Positions 9,298 through 18,825 of a stretch of 64,000 bases of DNA are shown piece after piece. A program made the translations under genes and the position numbers. The stretch lies in the NCBI GenBank assembly GCA_003104975.1, contig PQAM01000018.1, forward strand, positions 1 through 64,000, given 5' to 3'. Position 1 is the stretch's first letter, and every line of letters starts with the position of its first letter. This DNA comes from Candidatus Methylomirabilota bacterium. Lineage in GTDB: Bacteria > Methylomirabilota > Methylomirabilia > Methylomirabilales > Methylomirabilaceae. The notes below the pieces were generated by a model. It saw nothing but the letters and a program-made list of their open reading frames with translations, was not told where the DNA came from and made no database searches.

Positions 9298-10143
9298 ATG
9301 AACAATACCCTGAAGACCACGGCCCTGCTCGGGTTACTGACCGGCCTGTTGATTCTGATCGGCGGTTATTTCGGCGGAACTCGGGGGATGAGTCTGGCCT
9401 TTGTGCTGGCCTTTGTCATGAACTTCGGGGCCTACTGGTTCTCGGACCGGATCGTCCTGGCGATGTACCGCGCCCAGCCCGTCACCGAGGCGGAAGCGCC
9501 GGACCTGTACAGGATCGTCCAGGGGCTGGCGATGAGGGCCCATATGCCGATGCCCCGCGTCTATATTATTCCCAGCGAGGCCCCAAACGCGTTTGCGACC
9601 GGGCGCGACCCTGAGCACGCGGCCGTCGCCGCCACACACGGCATCATGCGCATTCTGACCGAGGAAGAACTCGAGGGGGTGATGGCGCACGAATTGGCCC
9701 ATGTGCGCAATCGCGATACGCTGATCAGCACCGTCGCGGCGACACTCGCCGGTGTGATTGTGATGCTGGCCCGAATGGCGATGTGGATGCCGTTCTATGG
9801 CGGGGGCGGTCGGGATGACGACAATCGCGGAGGCGGCATGGGATTTCTGTTCCTGGCTATTCTGGCCCCCATCGCGGCAACCGTGATTCAACTGGCGATC
9901 TCGCGGTCGCGGGAGTTTCATGCCGACGAATCGGGCGCCAGGTTGACTCACAAGCCGTACGCCCTGGCCTCAGCCCTTCAGAAGCTTGAGATGGGCGCCG
10001 GCCGTATACCGATGGAGGCCAACCCGGCGACGTCGCACCTGTTTATCGTCAACCCGATTCGCGGGAACGCGCTCTTCAAGCTCTTCTCCACCCATCCGCC
10101 CATGGAGGAGCGCATTGCGCGCCTGCGGGCGCTGGTGGTCTGA
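9298..10143 (+). CDS. htpX: Membrane zinc metalloprotease HtpX
   Basis: At 281 residues this is a standard HtpX, an inner-membrane protease that degrades misfolded membrane proteins with FtsH. The ATG at 9298 has GGAGAGGAG upstream. Two N-terminal hydrophobic helices (about 8-24 and 30-50) come first; the zinc site [10 protein letters not shown] has H131, E132 and H135, and the third ligand glutamate is in [10 protein letters not shown]. Two more hydrophobic segments lie between them. It sits directly after the chaperone operon, consistent with a heat-shock role. Confidence 0.95.
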   Translation: MNNTLKTTALLGLLTGLLILIGGYFGGTRGMSLAFVLAFVMNFGAYWFSDRIVLAMYRAQPVTEAEAPDLYRIVQGLAMRAHMPMPRVYIIPSEAPNAFATGRDPEHAAVAATHGIMRILTEEELEGVMAHELAHVRNRDTLISTVAATLAGVIVMLARMAMWMPFYGGGGRDDDNRGGGMGFLFLAILAPIAATVIQLAISRSREFHADESGARLTHKPYALASALQKLEMGAGRIPMEANPATSHLFIVNPIRGNALFKLFSTHPPMEERIARLRALVV

Positions 10144-10167
10144 GGCGGTACGAGCAGACGGTCGCAC

Positions 10168-10812
10168 GTGAAGACCTTATCCCGAAGCGGGCCTCTGGCC
10201 CGCTTTTTTTCTCTCCTGGTAGTCGTCGTCTCGCTGGCCGCGTGCGCGTCAATCCCCGGCGGCGAGCGGACGTTGACGTTGCGTCCCGGACCTCAGCGAC
10301 TACCCACATTGCGGGCCCAGGGCGACCTGGTGATCGCGACCCTTCCGGGTGCGACCGTCACCGTAGAGCCGCTCACGGCCAAGGGTCTGGACGTCTACTA
10401 CGCCAGACGAGCCACCCTGCTGAACCCGTTTAACCTGTTTTCCACAAGGGCCAAGGGCCTGCTCGCCTTCGTTGTCCGCATTCACAATGTCGGACGGGAA
10501 CGGATCCATTTTGATCCGGGCCAGACCGCCCTGGTGGATCAGAAGGATCGCCGCTCGACAGCGCTTGGGTATGATGAACTGTATAGCCTCTTTTCAGAAC
10601 TGCATGCGTCGACCACTGCCCTGCGAGCACTGCAGGACACGGTGCTGACCAACCTGCTGGTCGTCCCCCCAAAGCTCGATCGGGAAGGTCTCCTTTTCTT
10701 CCCGGCACCCGATCCGGACGTGAAAACGGCCATCCTTGAGGTCGGCTCGTTCTACATCGGCTCGGCCGAGCAACTGCTGCTGTTCGAGTTTGAGGTCAAG
10801 CACCCGTCCTGA
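10168..10812 (+). CDS. Predicted lipoprotein of unknown function
   Basis: A 214-residue protein starting at GTG 10168 with a clear lipoprotein signal: basic start, hydrophobic core (FFSLLVVVVSLAAC) and a lipobox with Cys at about residue 26. The mature part contains LLAFVVRIHNVGRERIHFDP, reminiscent of an immunoglobulin-like fold seen in export or cell-envelope proteins, but no family was recognised. The start codon has no strong ribosome site. Oddly, codons 7-15 contain a perfect intrinsic terminator (10186-10210), so expression from htpX read-through should be low unless antitermination or coupled translation occurs. Confidence 0.75.
   Translation: MKTLSRSGPLARFFSLLVVVVSLAACASIPGGERTLTLRPGPQRLPTLRAQGDLVIATLPGATVTVEPLTAKGLDVYYARRATLLNPFNLFSTRAKGLLAFVVRIHNVGRERIHFDPGQTALVDQKDRRSTALGYDELYSLFSELHASTTALRALQDTVLTNLLVVPPKLDREGLLFFPAPDPDVKTAILEVGSFYIGSAEQLLLFEFEVKHPS
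10186..10210 (+). terminator. Intrinsic terminator inside the lipoprotein start region
   Basis: AGCGGGCC-TCT-GGCCCGCT followed by a run of seven T (10204-10210): an 8-bp GC-rich stem, 3-base loop and U-tract, ideal for Rho-independent termination of htpX. It lies within the signal-peptide codons of the next gene. Confidence 0.85.
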
Positions 10813-10869
10813 CCTCACACCACCACTCCGCTCACGGCTCGACACCCGTGAGATGACGCGCGAAATGGT

Positions 10870-10898
10870 TTGACAGGTAAAGGTCGGAATGGTATTGA
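10870..10898 (+). promoter_or_regulatory. Predicted promoter of the cyclophilin gene
   Basis: TTGACA (10870-10875), 17-base spacer, TATTGA (10893-10898). It lies about 50 bases before the ATG of the peptidyl-prolyl isomerase gene, which has a GAGAGGAGG ribosome site. Confidence 0.5.
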
Positions 10899-10946
10899 AA
10901 GCCGTGACAATTGCGATCCTAATTCTACCCTGAGAGGAGGAAGGTC

Positions 10947-11462
10947 ATGCAACGGGCAATTGGGGTGCTGGGAGTCGGGTTATTGCTGATGGGAGTGTAT
11001 GACGGGGCCGAGGCCGCACCGGCAAAAAGTTCCAGGGCGGTTATTGAGATGGCGACCGGGAAGATTGTGGTGGAGTTGTACGAGACTGATGCGCCGGGAA
11101 CCGTCGCGAACTTCATCAAGTTGATCAAGTCGGGCTTTTACAACGGTCTCAGCTTCCACCGCGTCGAGCCCGGCTTCGTCGTGCAGGGCGGTGATCCCAA
11201 CGGAAACGGAACCGGCGGCCCAGGGTACACGATCAAGGACGAGGTAAATGCCCGTAAACATGTGACTGGGGCGGTGGCCATGGCCAAGACCATGGCGCCC
11301 AACAGCGCCGGAAGCCAGTTCTATATCACCCTGGCGCCCCAGCCCATGCTCGACGGTCGATACACGGTATTCGGCCAGGTCGTGGAAGGGATGGATATCG
11401 TCGCGAAGATCAAGCGGGGCGACATCATGAAGAAGGTGACCGTTGTTGGGGCCGCCCAGTGA
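10947..11462 (+). CDS. Exported cyclophilin-type peptidyl-prolyl cis-trans isomerase
   Basis: A 171-residue protein with an N-terminal signal peptide (hydrophobic core GVLGVGLLLMGV, cleavage likely after AEA) followed by a short bacterial cyclophilin domain. Family motifs: FYNGLSFHRVEPGFVVQGGDPNGNG, read here as SFHRVEPGFVVQGGDP, then NSAGSQFYITL and YTVFGQVVEGMD. The enzyme catalyses proline isomerisation, here probably in the periplasm. It has its own predicted promoter and no operon partner. Confidence 0.93.
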   Translation: MQRAIGVLGVGLLLMGVYDGAEAAPAKSSRAVIEMATGKIVVELYETDAPGTVANFIKLIKSGFYNGLSFHRVEPGFVVQGGDPNGNGTGGPGYTIKDEVNARKHVTGAVAMAKTMAPNSAGSQFYITLAPQPMLDGRYTVFGQVVEGMDIVAKIKRGDIMKKVTVVGAAQ

Positions 11463-11481
11463 GCCGTCGTCGGCAAAGCTA

Positions 11482-11511
11482 TTGACATCTACACACAAAA
11501 GATGCGATTAT
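11482..11511 (+). promoter_or_regulatory. Predicted promoter of rpsU
   Basis: TTGACA (11482-11487), 18-base spacer, GATTAT (11506-11511), about 100 bases before rpsU. The leader ends in a GGGGGTGTAAGGGG ribosome site. Confidence 0.45.
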
Positions 11512-11610
11512 ACGTTGTTGGAAACCTGATATGATGGCTTCCAGGATCTACAACGAAGGTTCCTAAACCGCAGATCATCTCATCGCTATTGACAAGGGGG
11601 TGTAAGGGGA

Positions 11611-11808
11611 ATGGCGAGTGTGACGGTGAAGGAGGACGAGTCGTTTGAGGTCGCCCTCCGCCGTTTCAAAAAGCAGTGCGAAAAGGCCGGGGTACTGTCC
11701 GAACTGCGCAAGCGCGAACACTACGAGAAGCCCAGCGTCAAGCGCAAGAAAAAATCGATAGCCGCCAGGAAGAAAGCAGCGAAGCGTGTCCGCTTTGGCG
11801 TCGAGTAA
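11611..11808 (+). CDS. rpsU: 30S ribosomal protein bS21
   Basis: A 65-residue basic protein with the S21 pattern: [19 protein letters not shown] near the start, [11 protein letters not shown] and a lysine/arginine-rich tail ([16 protein letters not shown]). It binds the small subunit near the anti-Shine-Dalgarno region and assists initiation. It is followed 3 bases later by yqeY, a common pairing; rpsU-yqeY-dnaG-rpoD order, here with mutS2 inserted, is a well-known macromolecular-synthesis arrangement. Confidence 0.97.
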   Translation: MASVTVKEDESFEVALRRFKKQCEKAGVLSELRKREHYEKPSVKRKKKSIAARKKAAKRVRFGVE

Positions 11809-11811
11809 GAC

Positions 11812-12264
11812 GTGGGTGTGTTAAAGGCGCAATTGGCGGAGGATCTCAGGGCGGCCCTCAAGGGCAGCGATCGATTGAGGACGTCGGTACTGCGGCTGCT
11901 TCATGCGCTGATCAAGAACCGAGAAATAGAGAAGCGGGGAGAGTTGGACGACGCCGAGATCGTTCAGGCCGTAATCGCGTCGTGCAAAACCCGGAAAGAG
12001 GCCATCGAGCAGTACACGAAGGCGGGACGCCCTGAGCTGGCTGCCAAGGAGCAGGCCGAGCTGGCCATGTTAGAAGCCTACCTGCCCGCACCGCTCTCTC
12101 CGGAAGAACTCCGGAAAAAGGTGCAGGAAGCACTGGCCGCGGCGCAGGCCGGTTCTTTAAAGGATATGGGAAAGGTGATGGCGATTCTGATGCCCCAGAT
12201 CGCAGGCCGGGCCGATGGGAAGCTTGCCAGCCAACTGGTCAAGGAGGCCCTATCACAACACTGA
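11812..12264 (+). CDS. yqeY: GatB/YqeY domain protein
   Basis: A 150-residue protein starting at GTG three bases after rpsU. It shows the YqeY hallmarks: RTSVLRLLHALIKNREIEK, ELDDAEIVQAV, a KQRKEAIEQ-like segment (KTRKEAIEQYTKAGR), QAELAMLEAYLPAPLS and a C-terminal GKVMAILMPQIAGRADG. The domain is related to the tail of the GatB amidotransferase subunit and probably binds tRNA; its exact role is not established. Co-transcribed with rpsU. Confidence 0.93.
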   Translation: MGVLKAQLAEDLRAALKGSDRLRTSVLRLLHALIKNREIEKRGELDDAEIVQAVIASCKTRKEAIEQYTKAGRPELAAKEQAELAMLEAYLPAPLSPEELRKKVQEALAAAQAGSLKDMGKVMAILMPQIAGRADGKLASQLVKEALSQH

Positions 12265-12318
12265 TCGTCGCGCAATGGTTTCATCATCACGGCACGCCCG
12301 CACCGGAATGGATCGTTC

Positions 12319-12342
12319 AGGGGACTCGACATCGAGTCCCCT
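12319..12342. terminator. Perfect hairpin between yqeY and mutS2
   Basis: AGGGGACTCGA-CA-TCGAGTCCCCT has 11-base perfect arms and a 2-base loop, followed by TGTATGTTTCT. It could end the rpsU-yqeY transcript, although the downstream T content is modest. It lies 41 bases before the mutS2 ATG. Confidence 0.45.
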
Positions 12343-12382
12343 GTATGTTTCTGGCGATCCGCACATAAGGTCTCTGTGTTCG

Positions 12383-14797
12383 ATGAATCGGATTGATCAA
12401 CATACCCTTGACGTCCTGGAGTGGCCGGCCATCCAGACGCGATTGGCTGCCAGGACCGGATCGCCCCTAGGCCGGGAGTTGGCCCAGACCCTTCGCCCCC
12501 TTCCCACGCTGGAAGAGGCCGAAAACGTCCGGAACGAGGTGGCGGAGTTCCGGGTATTGTTGTCCAGGGAATCCGCGCTGCCCTTTGACCAACTGTGGGA
12601 TATCAGGGAATCGGTTCGGCGATCTCGCCCCGAAGGGGCCGTCCTTGCGGCGATCGACCTCGTCCGAATCGCCACATCGTTAGAGGCGTCGACGACGATT
12701 CGTCATACCATCGCCCGCTCCAGGGCGTTGTGCCCTCAGCTTGATGCCATCGCCTCGCAACTCGACGATCATGCCGATCTGGTCGAGGCGATTCACGCGG
12801 CGATCGACGCGGCCGGAGAGGTCAAGGATACGGCCAGCCGGAAGCTCCGCCAGCTCCGTCTCCGACTCCACGAGATCCGCAACCTGATCTATGCCCGATT
12901 ACAGTCGTTACTGACGACCCCTACCCTGCAGCCGTATATCGCCGAATCGCTTGTCACGCTTCGAAACGATCGCTATGTGATCCCCGTCAAACCAAACTAC
13001 CGGACCGCCTTCAAGGGCGTAGTCCAGGATCGATCGGTCAGCGGCGTGACCGTCTTTCTGGAACCGCAGGAGGTGGTCGATCTCAACAACCATTTGCGAC
13101 TGCTGCAGCGATCCGAAGCGGAAGAGATCCGACGGGTGCTGGCCGCGCTGACCGCGTCGCTTCGATCGCAAGCCGACACCGTACTCCTCACCATGCGGCT
13201 TACGGCCGATCTGGATGTCCGATGTGCGGGAGCCCGATTGGCCGACACGCTCGGCTGCGCCCCCGTCGCCCTGAAACCGACAGGCCCGCTGCGGTTGCGG
13301 GGGGCCAGACATCCGCTCTTGCTCGAGCAGATCGACGCGACCGGGGTCCATCACCCCATCCCGATCGACCTGCGTCTGGGCGACGGTTTTGATGCCCTGC
13401 TGATTACCGGACCGAATACCGGCGGCAAAACGGTGGCGCTGAAGACCGCCGGTCTGCTCTCGCTGATGGCGCAGGCCGGTTTGCATCTGCCGGCCTCGGC
13501 CGATTCCGAGGTCCCCTTTTTCAGCGGCGTCCTGGCGGATATCGGCGACGAGCAGAGTATCGAGCAAAGCCTCAGCACCTTCTCCTCCCATATCGGTCAG
13601 ATTCGGCGCGTCCTCGACGCGGCCCAGCCCGGGACCCTGGTGTTACTCGACGAACTCGGCGCGGGTACCGACCCGGTAGAGGGGGCGTGCCTGGGCATTG
13701 CGATTCTCGAGGCGCTGCTGGAGCGAGGCGCGCTGGTTGTGGCGACGACACACCTGGACGCCATCAAGGCCTATGCCTATTCGCACCCGCGAATCGAAAA
13801 CGGCTGTGTGGAGTTCGACCTTGACACGCTCAGACCGCTGTATAAATTATTAATTGGACTTTCCGGACGCAGCCACGGTCTGGCGATTGCGGCTCGGGTC
13901 GGCTTGCCGGCCGGTGTCATTCGACAGGCCGAGCGGTTGCTTGGCGAGGGGCGCGATCCCTTACGGCTGCTGTTGGATCGGCTGGAGGGCGAGCAGCAAC
14001 GTCTGACCCTGGAGCGCGAGGCGCTGACCCGTCAGGCGGCCGAGACAGCCAGGGCGCACGGTGAGGCCGAGGCACAACGGGATGCGGCACGGAGCCGGGC
14101 GGAGCACCTGTACCATCTCGCATGCCAACAGACCGAGAGCGCGGTCGCCGATGCCCGGGCCGAGATCGACCGACTGCTCCGGGAGTTCAGGTCGGCGCAG
14201 TTGCGTGGGCGGTCGGTGCAGCAGGTGCGCCGGCAACTGGGCGCGCTGGAACGCGAAACCAAGGTCAGGCTCAGTGATGCCGTCGGCGCGGAGCCTGTCC
14301 TGCGCAGCGTTGATGCGGCGACGGTCCGCGACGGGCAGCAGGTGGCGATCAAGGGTCTTGGGCAACACGGGGTCGTCGTCGGCACGCCCTCGCCCGCCGG
14401 TATCGTGGAGATCCGGCTTCCGCTTGGGAAGGTTCGGGTCCCGCTGGAAGCGATCGTCGCCTGCGGCGGCGCCGATCAGGGCGAGACGAGCCGGCCGATC
14501 CGGCTGGCCAGGGCAACGGATGATGTCAAGGGCGAACTGAACCTGATCGGGTGCGATGCGGCCGAGGCGGCCCGTCGCGTCGATCAGTATGTCGGCGACG
14601 CGTTCATCGTCGGACTGCCGACTGTTCGGATCATCCACGGAAAGGGATCGGGCGTCTTGAGAAAGACCGTCACCGAGTTATTGGCGGGCCACCCCCTGGT
14701 CGAGCGCTTTCGAGTAGCCGACTATCGGGAAGGGGGAATCGGCGTCACGATTGTCGAGTTGTATCCCCATGGCGTGCCCATGGGTGGAGCGGCATGA
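12383..14797 (+). CDS. mutS2: Endonuclease MutS2
   Basis: The 804-residue MutS2 family ATPase, which suppresses homologous recombination and rescues collided ribosomes in studied species. The ATG at 12383 begins the conserved NRIDQHTLDVLEWPAI; there is little ribosome site. The ATPase domain has Walker A GPNTGGKT at about residue 343 and Walker B LLDELGAGTDPVEG at about 419, followed by TTHLDAIKAYA. A long coiled-coil clamp follows, then the Smr nuclease domain (about 715-804) with LNLIGCDAAEA and the HGKGSGVLR core. Its end overlaps the region just before dnaG. Confidence 0.96.
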   Translation: MNRIDQHTLDVLEWPAIQTRLAARTGSPLGRELAQTLRPLPTLEEAENVRNEVAEFRVLLSRESALPFDQLWDIRESVRRSRPEGAVLAAIDLVRIATSLEASTTIRHTIARSRALCPQLDAIASQLDDHADLVEAIHAAIDAAGEVKDTASRKLRQLRLRLHEIRNLIYARLQSLLTTPTLQPYIAESLVTLRNDRYVIPVKPNYRTAFKGVVQDRSVSGVTVFLEPQEVVDLNNHLRLLQRSEAEEIRRVLAALTASLRSQADTVLLTMRLTADLDVRCAGARLADTLGCAPVALKPTGPLRLRGARHPLLLEQIDATGVHHPIPIDLRLGDGFDALLITGPNTGGKTVALKTAGLLSLMAQAGLHLPASADSEVPFFSGVLADIGDEQSIEQSLSTFSSHIGQIRRVLDAAQPGTLVLLDELGAGTDPVEGACLGIAILEALLERGALVVATTHLDAIKAYAYSHPRIENGCVEFDLDTLRPLYKLLIGLSGRSHGLAIAARVGLPAGVIRQAERLLGEGRDPLRLLLDRLEGEQQRLTLEREALTRQAAETARAHGEAEAQRDAARSRAEHLYHLACQQTESAVADARAEIDRLLREFRSAQLRGRSVQQVRRQLGALERETKVRLSDAVGAEPVLRSVDAATVRDGQQVAIKGLGQHGVVVGTPSPAGIVEIRLPLGKVRVPLEAIVACGGADQGETSRPIRLARATDDVKGELNLIGCDAAEAARRVDQYVGDAFIVGLPTVRIIHGKGSGVLRKTVTELLAGHPLVERFRVADYREGGIGVTIVELYPHGVPMGGAA

Positions 14798-14813
14798 AAA
14801 GGACACACCCACA

Positions 14814-16601
14814 GTGATCTCTGAGGAGGCGGTCGCCCGGGTGCTGGCGGGTACGGATATCGTGCAGCTCGTCGGCAGATACCTTCCTCTGAAGCCTTCC
14901 GGACGTTACTATAAGGCCCTCTGCCCCTTTCACAATGAAAAGACCCCATCATTTATCGTCAACCCGGAGCGTCAGATCTTCCACTGTTTCGGCTGCGGGG
15001 AGGGCGGGGATGCCATCGGGTTCCTGATGAAGCAGGAACGCTGGAGCTTCCCCGAGGCCATCCGGTCGCTGGCCGACCGGGCCGGAATCAGTCTGCCGGC
15101 ACGGCTCCAGCCCCACACAGGCGGCGGGACAGGACAGAGCGAACGCGCGCGTCCCGGGCTGCTGGAGATCCACAAGAGCACAGCGGAGTTCTTTCTCGCC
15201 CAGCTTCGGCATCCGACCATCGGGGCGCCCGCTCGGGCGTATCTGAAGGGCCGGGCCATTCCGGATTCGGTGGTCGAGCAGTTCGGGCTCGGGTATGCGG
15301 CCACATCCTGGGACGGGCTCCTGCGCCACCTGGTACGGAGGGGATTCTCCAAAAAGCAGGTCGAGGAGGCTGGGCTGGCGCTGCCGCGCAAGGAGAGCGG
15401 CGGGGCGTATGATCGTTTCCGGAACCGGCTGATGATCCCGATCTGCGATCCGACCGGACAGATCATCGCCTTTGGCGGCCGCGTCCTGGACGATGCCCTG
15501 CCGAAATACCTGAACTCGCCGGAAACCCCGCTCTACAGAAAGGGGGCGCACCTGTTCGGCCTGCACCTGGCGGCGCCGGCTATTCGCGAGCGAGGGTCGG
15601 TGCTTGTGGTGGAAGGGTATTTCGACCTGATCGCGCTGCACGCCCACGGGATGCCGCATACCGTGGCCGTTTTGGGTACGGCGCTGACGGCACAACAGAT
15701 CGCCCTGCTCCGCCGGCATGCGACCCGGGCCTTCCTGCTGTTCGATCCGGACCCGGCCGGGATTGCCGCCGCCAGACGGTGCGTCGAGAGCCTGCTCAAC
15801 AGCGGGCTGGAGTGGCGGGTCATCCTGCTTCCGGACGGCGAAGACCCCGACAGTTGCCTGCGGAAGCGCGGTCCGTCGGCCTTTGCCGATGCGGTCGCGC
15901 AATCGAAGGATCTGATGGAGTTTCTGCTTGATCGAAAGGTCTCGGGATTCGATCTGACCAGCCCAGACGGCCAGGCCAATGCGGTCAACACCGTCCTCCC
16001 CCTCCTGGGTGCCGTCGAGAATGAGATTACACGGCAGCGGTATGCGGAAAAATTGGCACGCCGCGTGTCGCTTTCGAATGAGGCCATTGTCCGAGAGCTG
16101 AACCTCCAGGTAAGAGGTCGCAAGCGGGACGCCATGCCGCCGTCGCTGCAACCCCGGGGGCTGCCGTCCATCGAGTGGAAGCTGATCCACCTGGCGCTTC
16201 ACCATCCCGGCGCGGCCCATCGTGTGCGGGAAGGCGTACGGCCGGAGGAGTTGCTGGATCGGACGCTTCGCCGGATCTTTCAATATGCGATTCTGGGGCC
16301 GGAGGCGGGTCGCGCCGCGATCCCCCTCGCCGCGATGGAACCGGAGGCCCAGCGGATGCTGACAGAGTTGCTCGCCACCGATCTCGAGGAGTATGAGGGG
16401 GAGGAGGCGATTGAGCGGGCCCTCACCGATTATCTTACGCGCCTGACGCTTAGGCGTACGCGCGAGCAAGGCGAGGAGCTCCGACGACAGATAGACGCGG
16501 CCGAACGGGCGGGTGATCATGCGGCGGTTGCGCAACTGCAGGCGCAGTTTCTGGCGCTCGGCAGAGATCGCACTCGACCTCACGCCAGGGCGGTCACGTA
16601 A
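14814..16601 (+). CDS. dnaG: DNA primase DnaG
   Basis: A 595-residue primase that makes RNA primers at the replication fork. The GTG at 14814 is preferred (AAAAGGA upstream, and homologues begin close to ISEEAVARVL); an earlier in-frame ATG at 14751 lies within mutS2. Zinc-binding site: CPFH (C37, H40) and CFGC (C58, C61). TOPRIM catalytic motifs: VVEGYFD at about 262 and FDPDPAG. The C-terminal helicase-binding region is present. Located 16 bases after mutS2 and 62 before rpoD, the classic dnaG-rpoD pair. Confidence 0.95.
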   Translation: MISEEAVARVLAGTDIVQLVGRYLPLKPSGRYYKALCPFHNEKTPSFIVNPERQIFHCFGCGEGGDAIGFLMKQERWSFPEAIRSLADRAGISLPARLQPHTGGGTGQSERARPGLLEIHKSTAEFFLAQLRHPTIGAPARAYLKGRAIPDSVVEQFGLGYAATSWDGLLRHLVRRGFSKKQVEEAGLALPRKESGGAYDRFRNRLMIPICDPTGQIIAFGGRVLDDALPKYLNSPETPLYRKGAHLFGLHLAAPAIRERGSVLVVEGYFDLIALHAHGMPHTVAVLGTALTAQQIALLRRHATRAFLLFDPDPAGIAAARRCVESLLNSGLEWRVILLPDGEDPDSCLRKRGPSAFADAVAQSKDLMEFLLDRKVSGFDLTSPDGQANAVNTVLPLLGAVENEITRQRYAEKLARRVSLSNEAIVRELNLQVRGRKRDAMPPSLQPRGLPSIEWKLIHLALHHPGAAHRVREGVRPEELLDRTLRRIFQYAILGPEAGRAAIPLAAMEPEAQRMLTELLATDLEEYEGEEAIERALTDYLTRLTLRRTREQGEELRRQIDAAERAGDHAAVAQLQAQFLALGRDRTRPHARAVT

Positions 16602-16663
16602 CAATCGGACATTACGGACAGCACATCGCTGAGAACTGATAGCTGGAGGTTAAGGGAGACAGA

Positions 16664-18628
16664 ATGGCAAACGCGCACAAGCCAAGACGACCGTCGCAGG
16701 CGACCCGATGGAAAACGCCTCACCAGGCCTCGCGTCCTCTTCAAGCGGCCCGCAAGCGGGGGGTCCAGAGCAAACAGCCCAAGACCGAGGCGGCCCCGAC
16801 GACCTCCCCGGTCAGGAATACCCGAAACGCTGCGGGCGCCAAAGACGCCAAGAAGCCGATGACGGCGGCCACCGAGGCGATGAGAGAGGGAATCAAGCCG
16901 CTGGTGTCGCTCGGGCGGAAAAAGGGCTACCTGACCTACGAAGAGGTGAATAGCTTTCTGCCGGAAGAGGTGACCTCCGGCGACCAGATCGATAAGATCC
17001 TGAATCTGTTCGATGAGATGGATATCGAGGTCGTCGATGAGGCCCAGCGCGCAAAGGCCGCCAGATCGCCTGCGCCCCAACGGGAAGAGGAAAGCGCCGA
17101 GGCGGAACCCGAGCTGATGCCGTCGACCGTCGGTCGAACCGACGACCCGGTTCGGATGTATCTGCGGGAGATGGGGAAAACCCCGCTGCTGACGCGTGAG
17201 GGAGAGATTCAGATTGCACGGCGGATCGAGGAAGGCCACAAAGAGGTTGCTGAGGCGGTCTGCCAGGCGGGGGTCGCAGTTCGGGAGATTGTCGAGATCG
17301 GAGAGCGGCTCTTGCACGGCAAGGCACGGATTTATGAGTTACTCTCGCTCAATGAGTTTGACGAGATCTCGGAGCAGAAAGAGCGCGAACTGCTGACCGA
17401 GCACACTCCGACTATCGAGGCCCTTCGGGATGAGCAGTTAACGATTGATAAGCTCCGGCGTCGATATCAGCGCGGCGTCGGGCGCCTCAGCGAACGGTGG
17501 CAGCAGAAAGCCCTGGACGAGTTGGCGCGCCGGAAGGCGGCGCAGGCCACGCTGATTCGACAGCTTCATGTGAACCAGCGCGTCATCGAACGGGTGGTGG
17601 CCCGGATTCGCAACCTCCTGGAACGGATCGAGTACGGCGAGCAGGAACTGCGGGAGGTGGCGCGGGTCCGCCGCCTGTCGATGGAGGATATCAAGGTCAT
17701 TTCAGGCAACGGCCGGGGCAGAACAACCGCCATACGAGAGATTCTGCGTCGAACCGGCCTCGACCGCAAGGGGCTGGATGAATGTGAACGCGACGTGACG
17801 GCCATCCAGCGCAAGATCCGGCGGGTTGAAGAAGAGGCCGATGCCACCGGCAAGGAGCTGCGATCGCTGCTGCATGCCATCACGAACGGCGAGCGAAAGG
17901 CGCATCTGGCCAAAAAGGAGATGGTAGAGGCCAATCTCCGCCTGGTGATCAGCATCGCCAAGAAATACACCAATCGCGGCCTCCAATTCCTCGACCTGAT
18001 TCAGGAAGGGAACATCGGCCTGATGCGGGCCGTCGATAAGTTTGAATACCAGCGAGGCTATAAGTTCAGCACCTACGCGACGTGGTGGGTCCGCCAGGCG
18101 ATCACACGGGCCATTGCCGATCAGGCCCGGACCATCCGGATCCCCGTTCACATGATCGAGACCATCAACAAACTGACGCGCGCCTCGCGGTACCTGGTCC
18201 AGGAGTTCGGCAGGGAGCCGACACCCGAGGAGATCGCCCAGAAGATCGATCTGCCGGTCGATAAGGTCAGGAAGGTTCTGAAGATTGCACAGGAGCCGAT
18301 CTCGCTGGAAACGCCCATCGGAGAGGAGGAGGGATCCCACCTGGGCGACTTCATCGAGGATAAGGCGGTCATCTCCCCCATCGACGCCGTCATCGGCATG
18401 AACCTGAGCGGTCAGACCGAGCAGGTCCTCGAAACCCTGACGGAACGGGAGCAAAAGATCCTGAAGCTCCGGTTCGGACTGGGGGATGGACGCGATCACA
18501 CCCTTGAGGAGGTCGGTCAGCAGTTCGACGTCACCCGCGAGCGAATCAGGCAGATCGAGGCCAAGGCGCTCCGGAAACTCCGCCATCCCACGCGGAGCAG
18601 AAAACTGAAGAGCTTTGTAGAATCCTAG
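16664..18628 (+). CDS. rpoD: Primary sigma factor RpoD (sigma-70)
   Basis: The 654-residue housekeeping sigma factor. A Lys/Ala/Pro-rich N-terminal extension precedes region 1.1 ([17 protein letters not shown]), region 1.2 ([18 protein letters not shown]), a long non-conserved insert, region 2 ([40 protein letters not shown] at about 415-480), region 3 and region 4 with the helix-turn-helix [27 protein letters not shown] precedes the ATG. It follows dnaG in one direction. Confidence 0.97.
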   Translation: MANAHKPRRPSQATRWKTPHQASRPLQAARKRGVQSKQPKTEAAPTTSPVRNTRNAAGAKDAKKPMTAATEAMREGIKPLVSLGRKKGYLTYEEVNSFLPEEVTSGDQIDKILNLFDEMDIEVVDEAQRAKAARSPAPQREEESAEAEPELMPSTVGRTDDPVRMYLREMGKTPLLTREGEIQIARRIEEGHKEVAEAVCQAGVAVREIVEIGERLLHGKARIYELLSLNEFDEISEQKERELLTEHTPTIEALRDEQLTIDKLRRRYQRGVGRLSERWQQKALDELARRKAAQATLIRQLHVNQRVIERVVARIRNLLERIEYGEQELREVARVRRLSMEDIKVISGNGRGRTTAIREILRRTGLDRKGLDECERDVTAIQRKIRRVEEEADATGKELRSLLHAITNGERKAHLAKKEMVEANLRLVISIAKKYTNRGLQFLDLIQEGNIGLMRAVDKFEYQRGYKFSTYATWWVRQAITRAIADQARTIRIPVHMIETINKLTRASRYLVQEFGREPTPEEIAQKIDLPVDKVRKVLKIAQEPISLETPIGEEEGSHLGDFIEDKAVISPIDAVIGMNLSGQTEQVLETLTEREQKILKLRFGLGDGRDHTLEEVGQQFDVTRERIRQIEAKALRKLRHPTRSRKLKSFVES

Positions 18629-18682
18629 GACGGCAATCGGCGTGTCACAGTCGTCGGAATCATTGCCGATCGGGTGCCGTCC
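18628..18682. terminator. Possible stem-loop after rpoD
   Basis: GGACGGCA (18628-18635) pairs with TGCCGTCC (18675-18682), and inside it CGGCAAT pairs with ATTGCCG (18662-18668), giving alternative hairpins between rpoD and the tRNA gene. No U-tract, so it may be a processing site for a joint transcript. Confidence 0.3.
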
Positions 18683-18700
18683 GTCGCGCGTCGTCTGCTG

Positions 18701-18777
18701 GGGCCCATAGCTCAGTTGGTTAGAGCCCCCGGCTCATAACCGGGTCGTCCCTGGTTCGAGTCCAGGTGGGCCCACCA
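18701..18777 (+). tRNA. tRNA with CAU anticodon, probably tRNA-Ile2
   Basis: A 77-base cloverleaf with encoded CCA. Acceptor stem GGGCCCA/TGGGCCC is perfect, the D arm is GCTC-AGTTGGTTA-GAGC, the anticodon stem CCCGG/CCGGG holds loop CTCATAA with CAT at 18735-18737, and the T arm is CCTGG-TTCGAGT-CCAGG. The acceptor sequence resembles isoleucine tRNAs, so this is probably the AUA-decoding tRNA-Ile2 that needs lysidine at the anticodon C (TilS); elongator Met cannot be excluded. Base 26 is C, which is unusual. Confidence 0.92.
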
Positions 18778-18825
18778 CATTATGTACTGGCTACTACCAC
18801 TGGCCACTCATCACTGGGGTGCACC

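Noticed and set aside
14949-16604. A 551-codon minus-strand frame opposite dnaG
   Set aside because: It is an antisense shadow of a GC-rich gene; the composition is Arg/Gln/Pro-rich and dnaG on the plus strand is certain.
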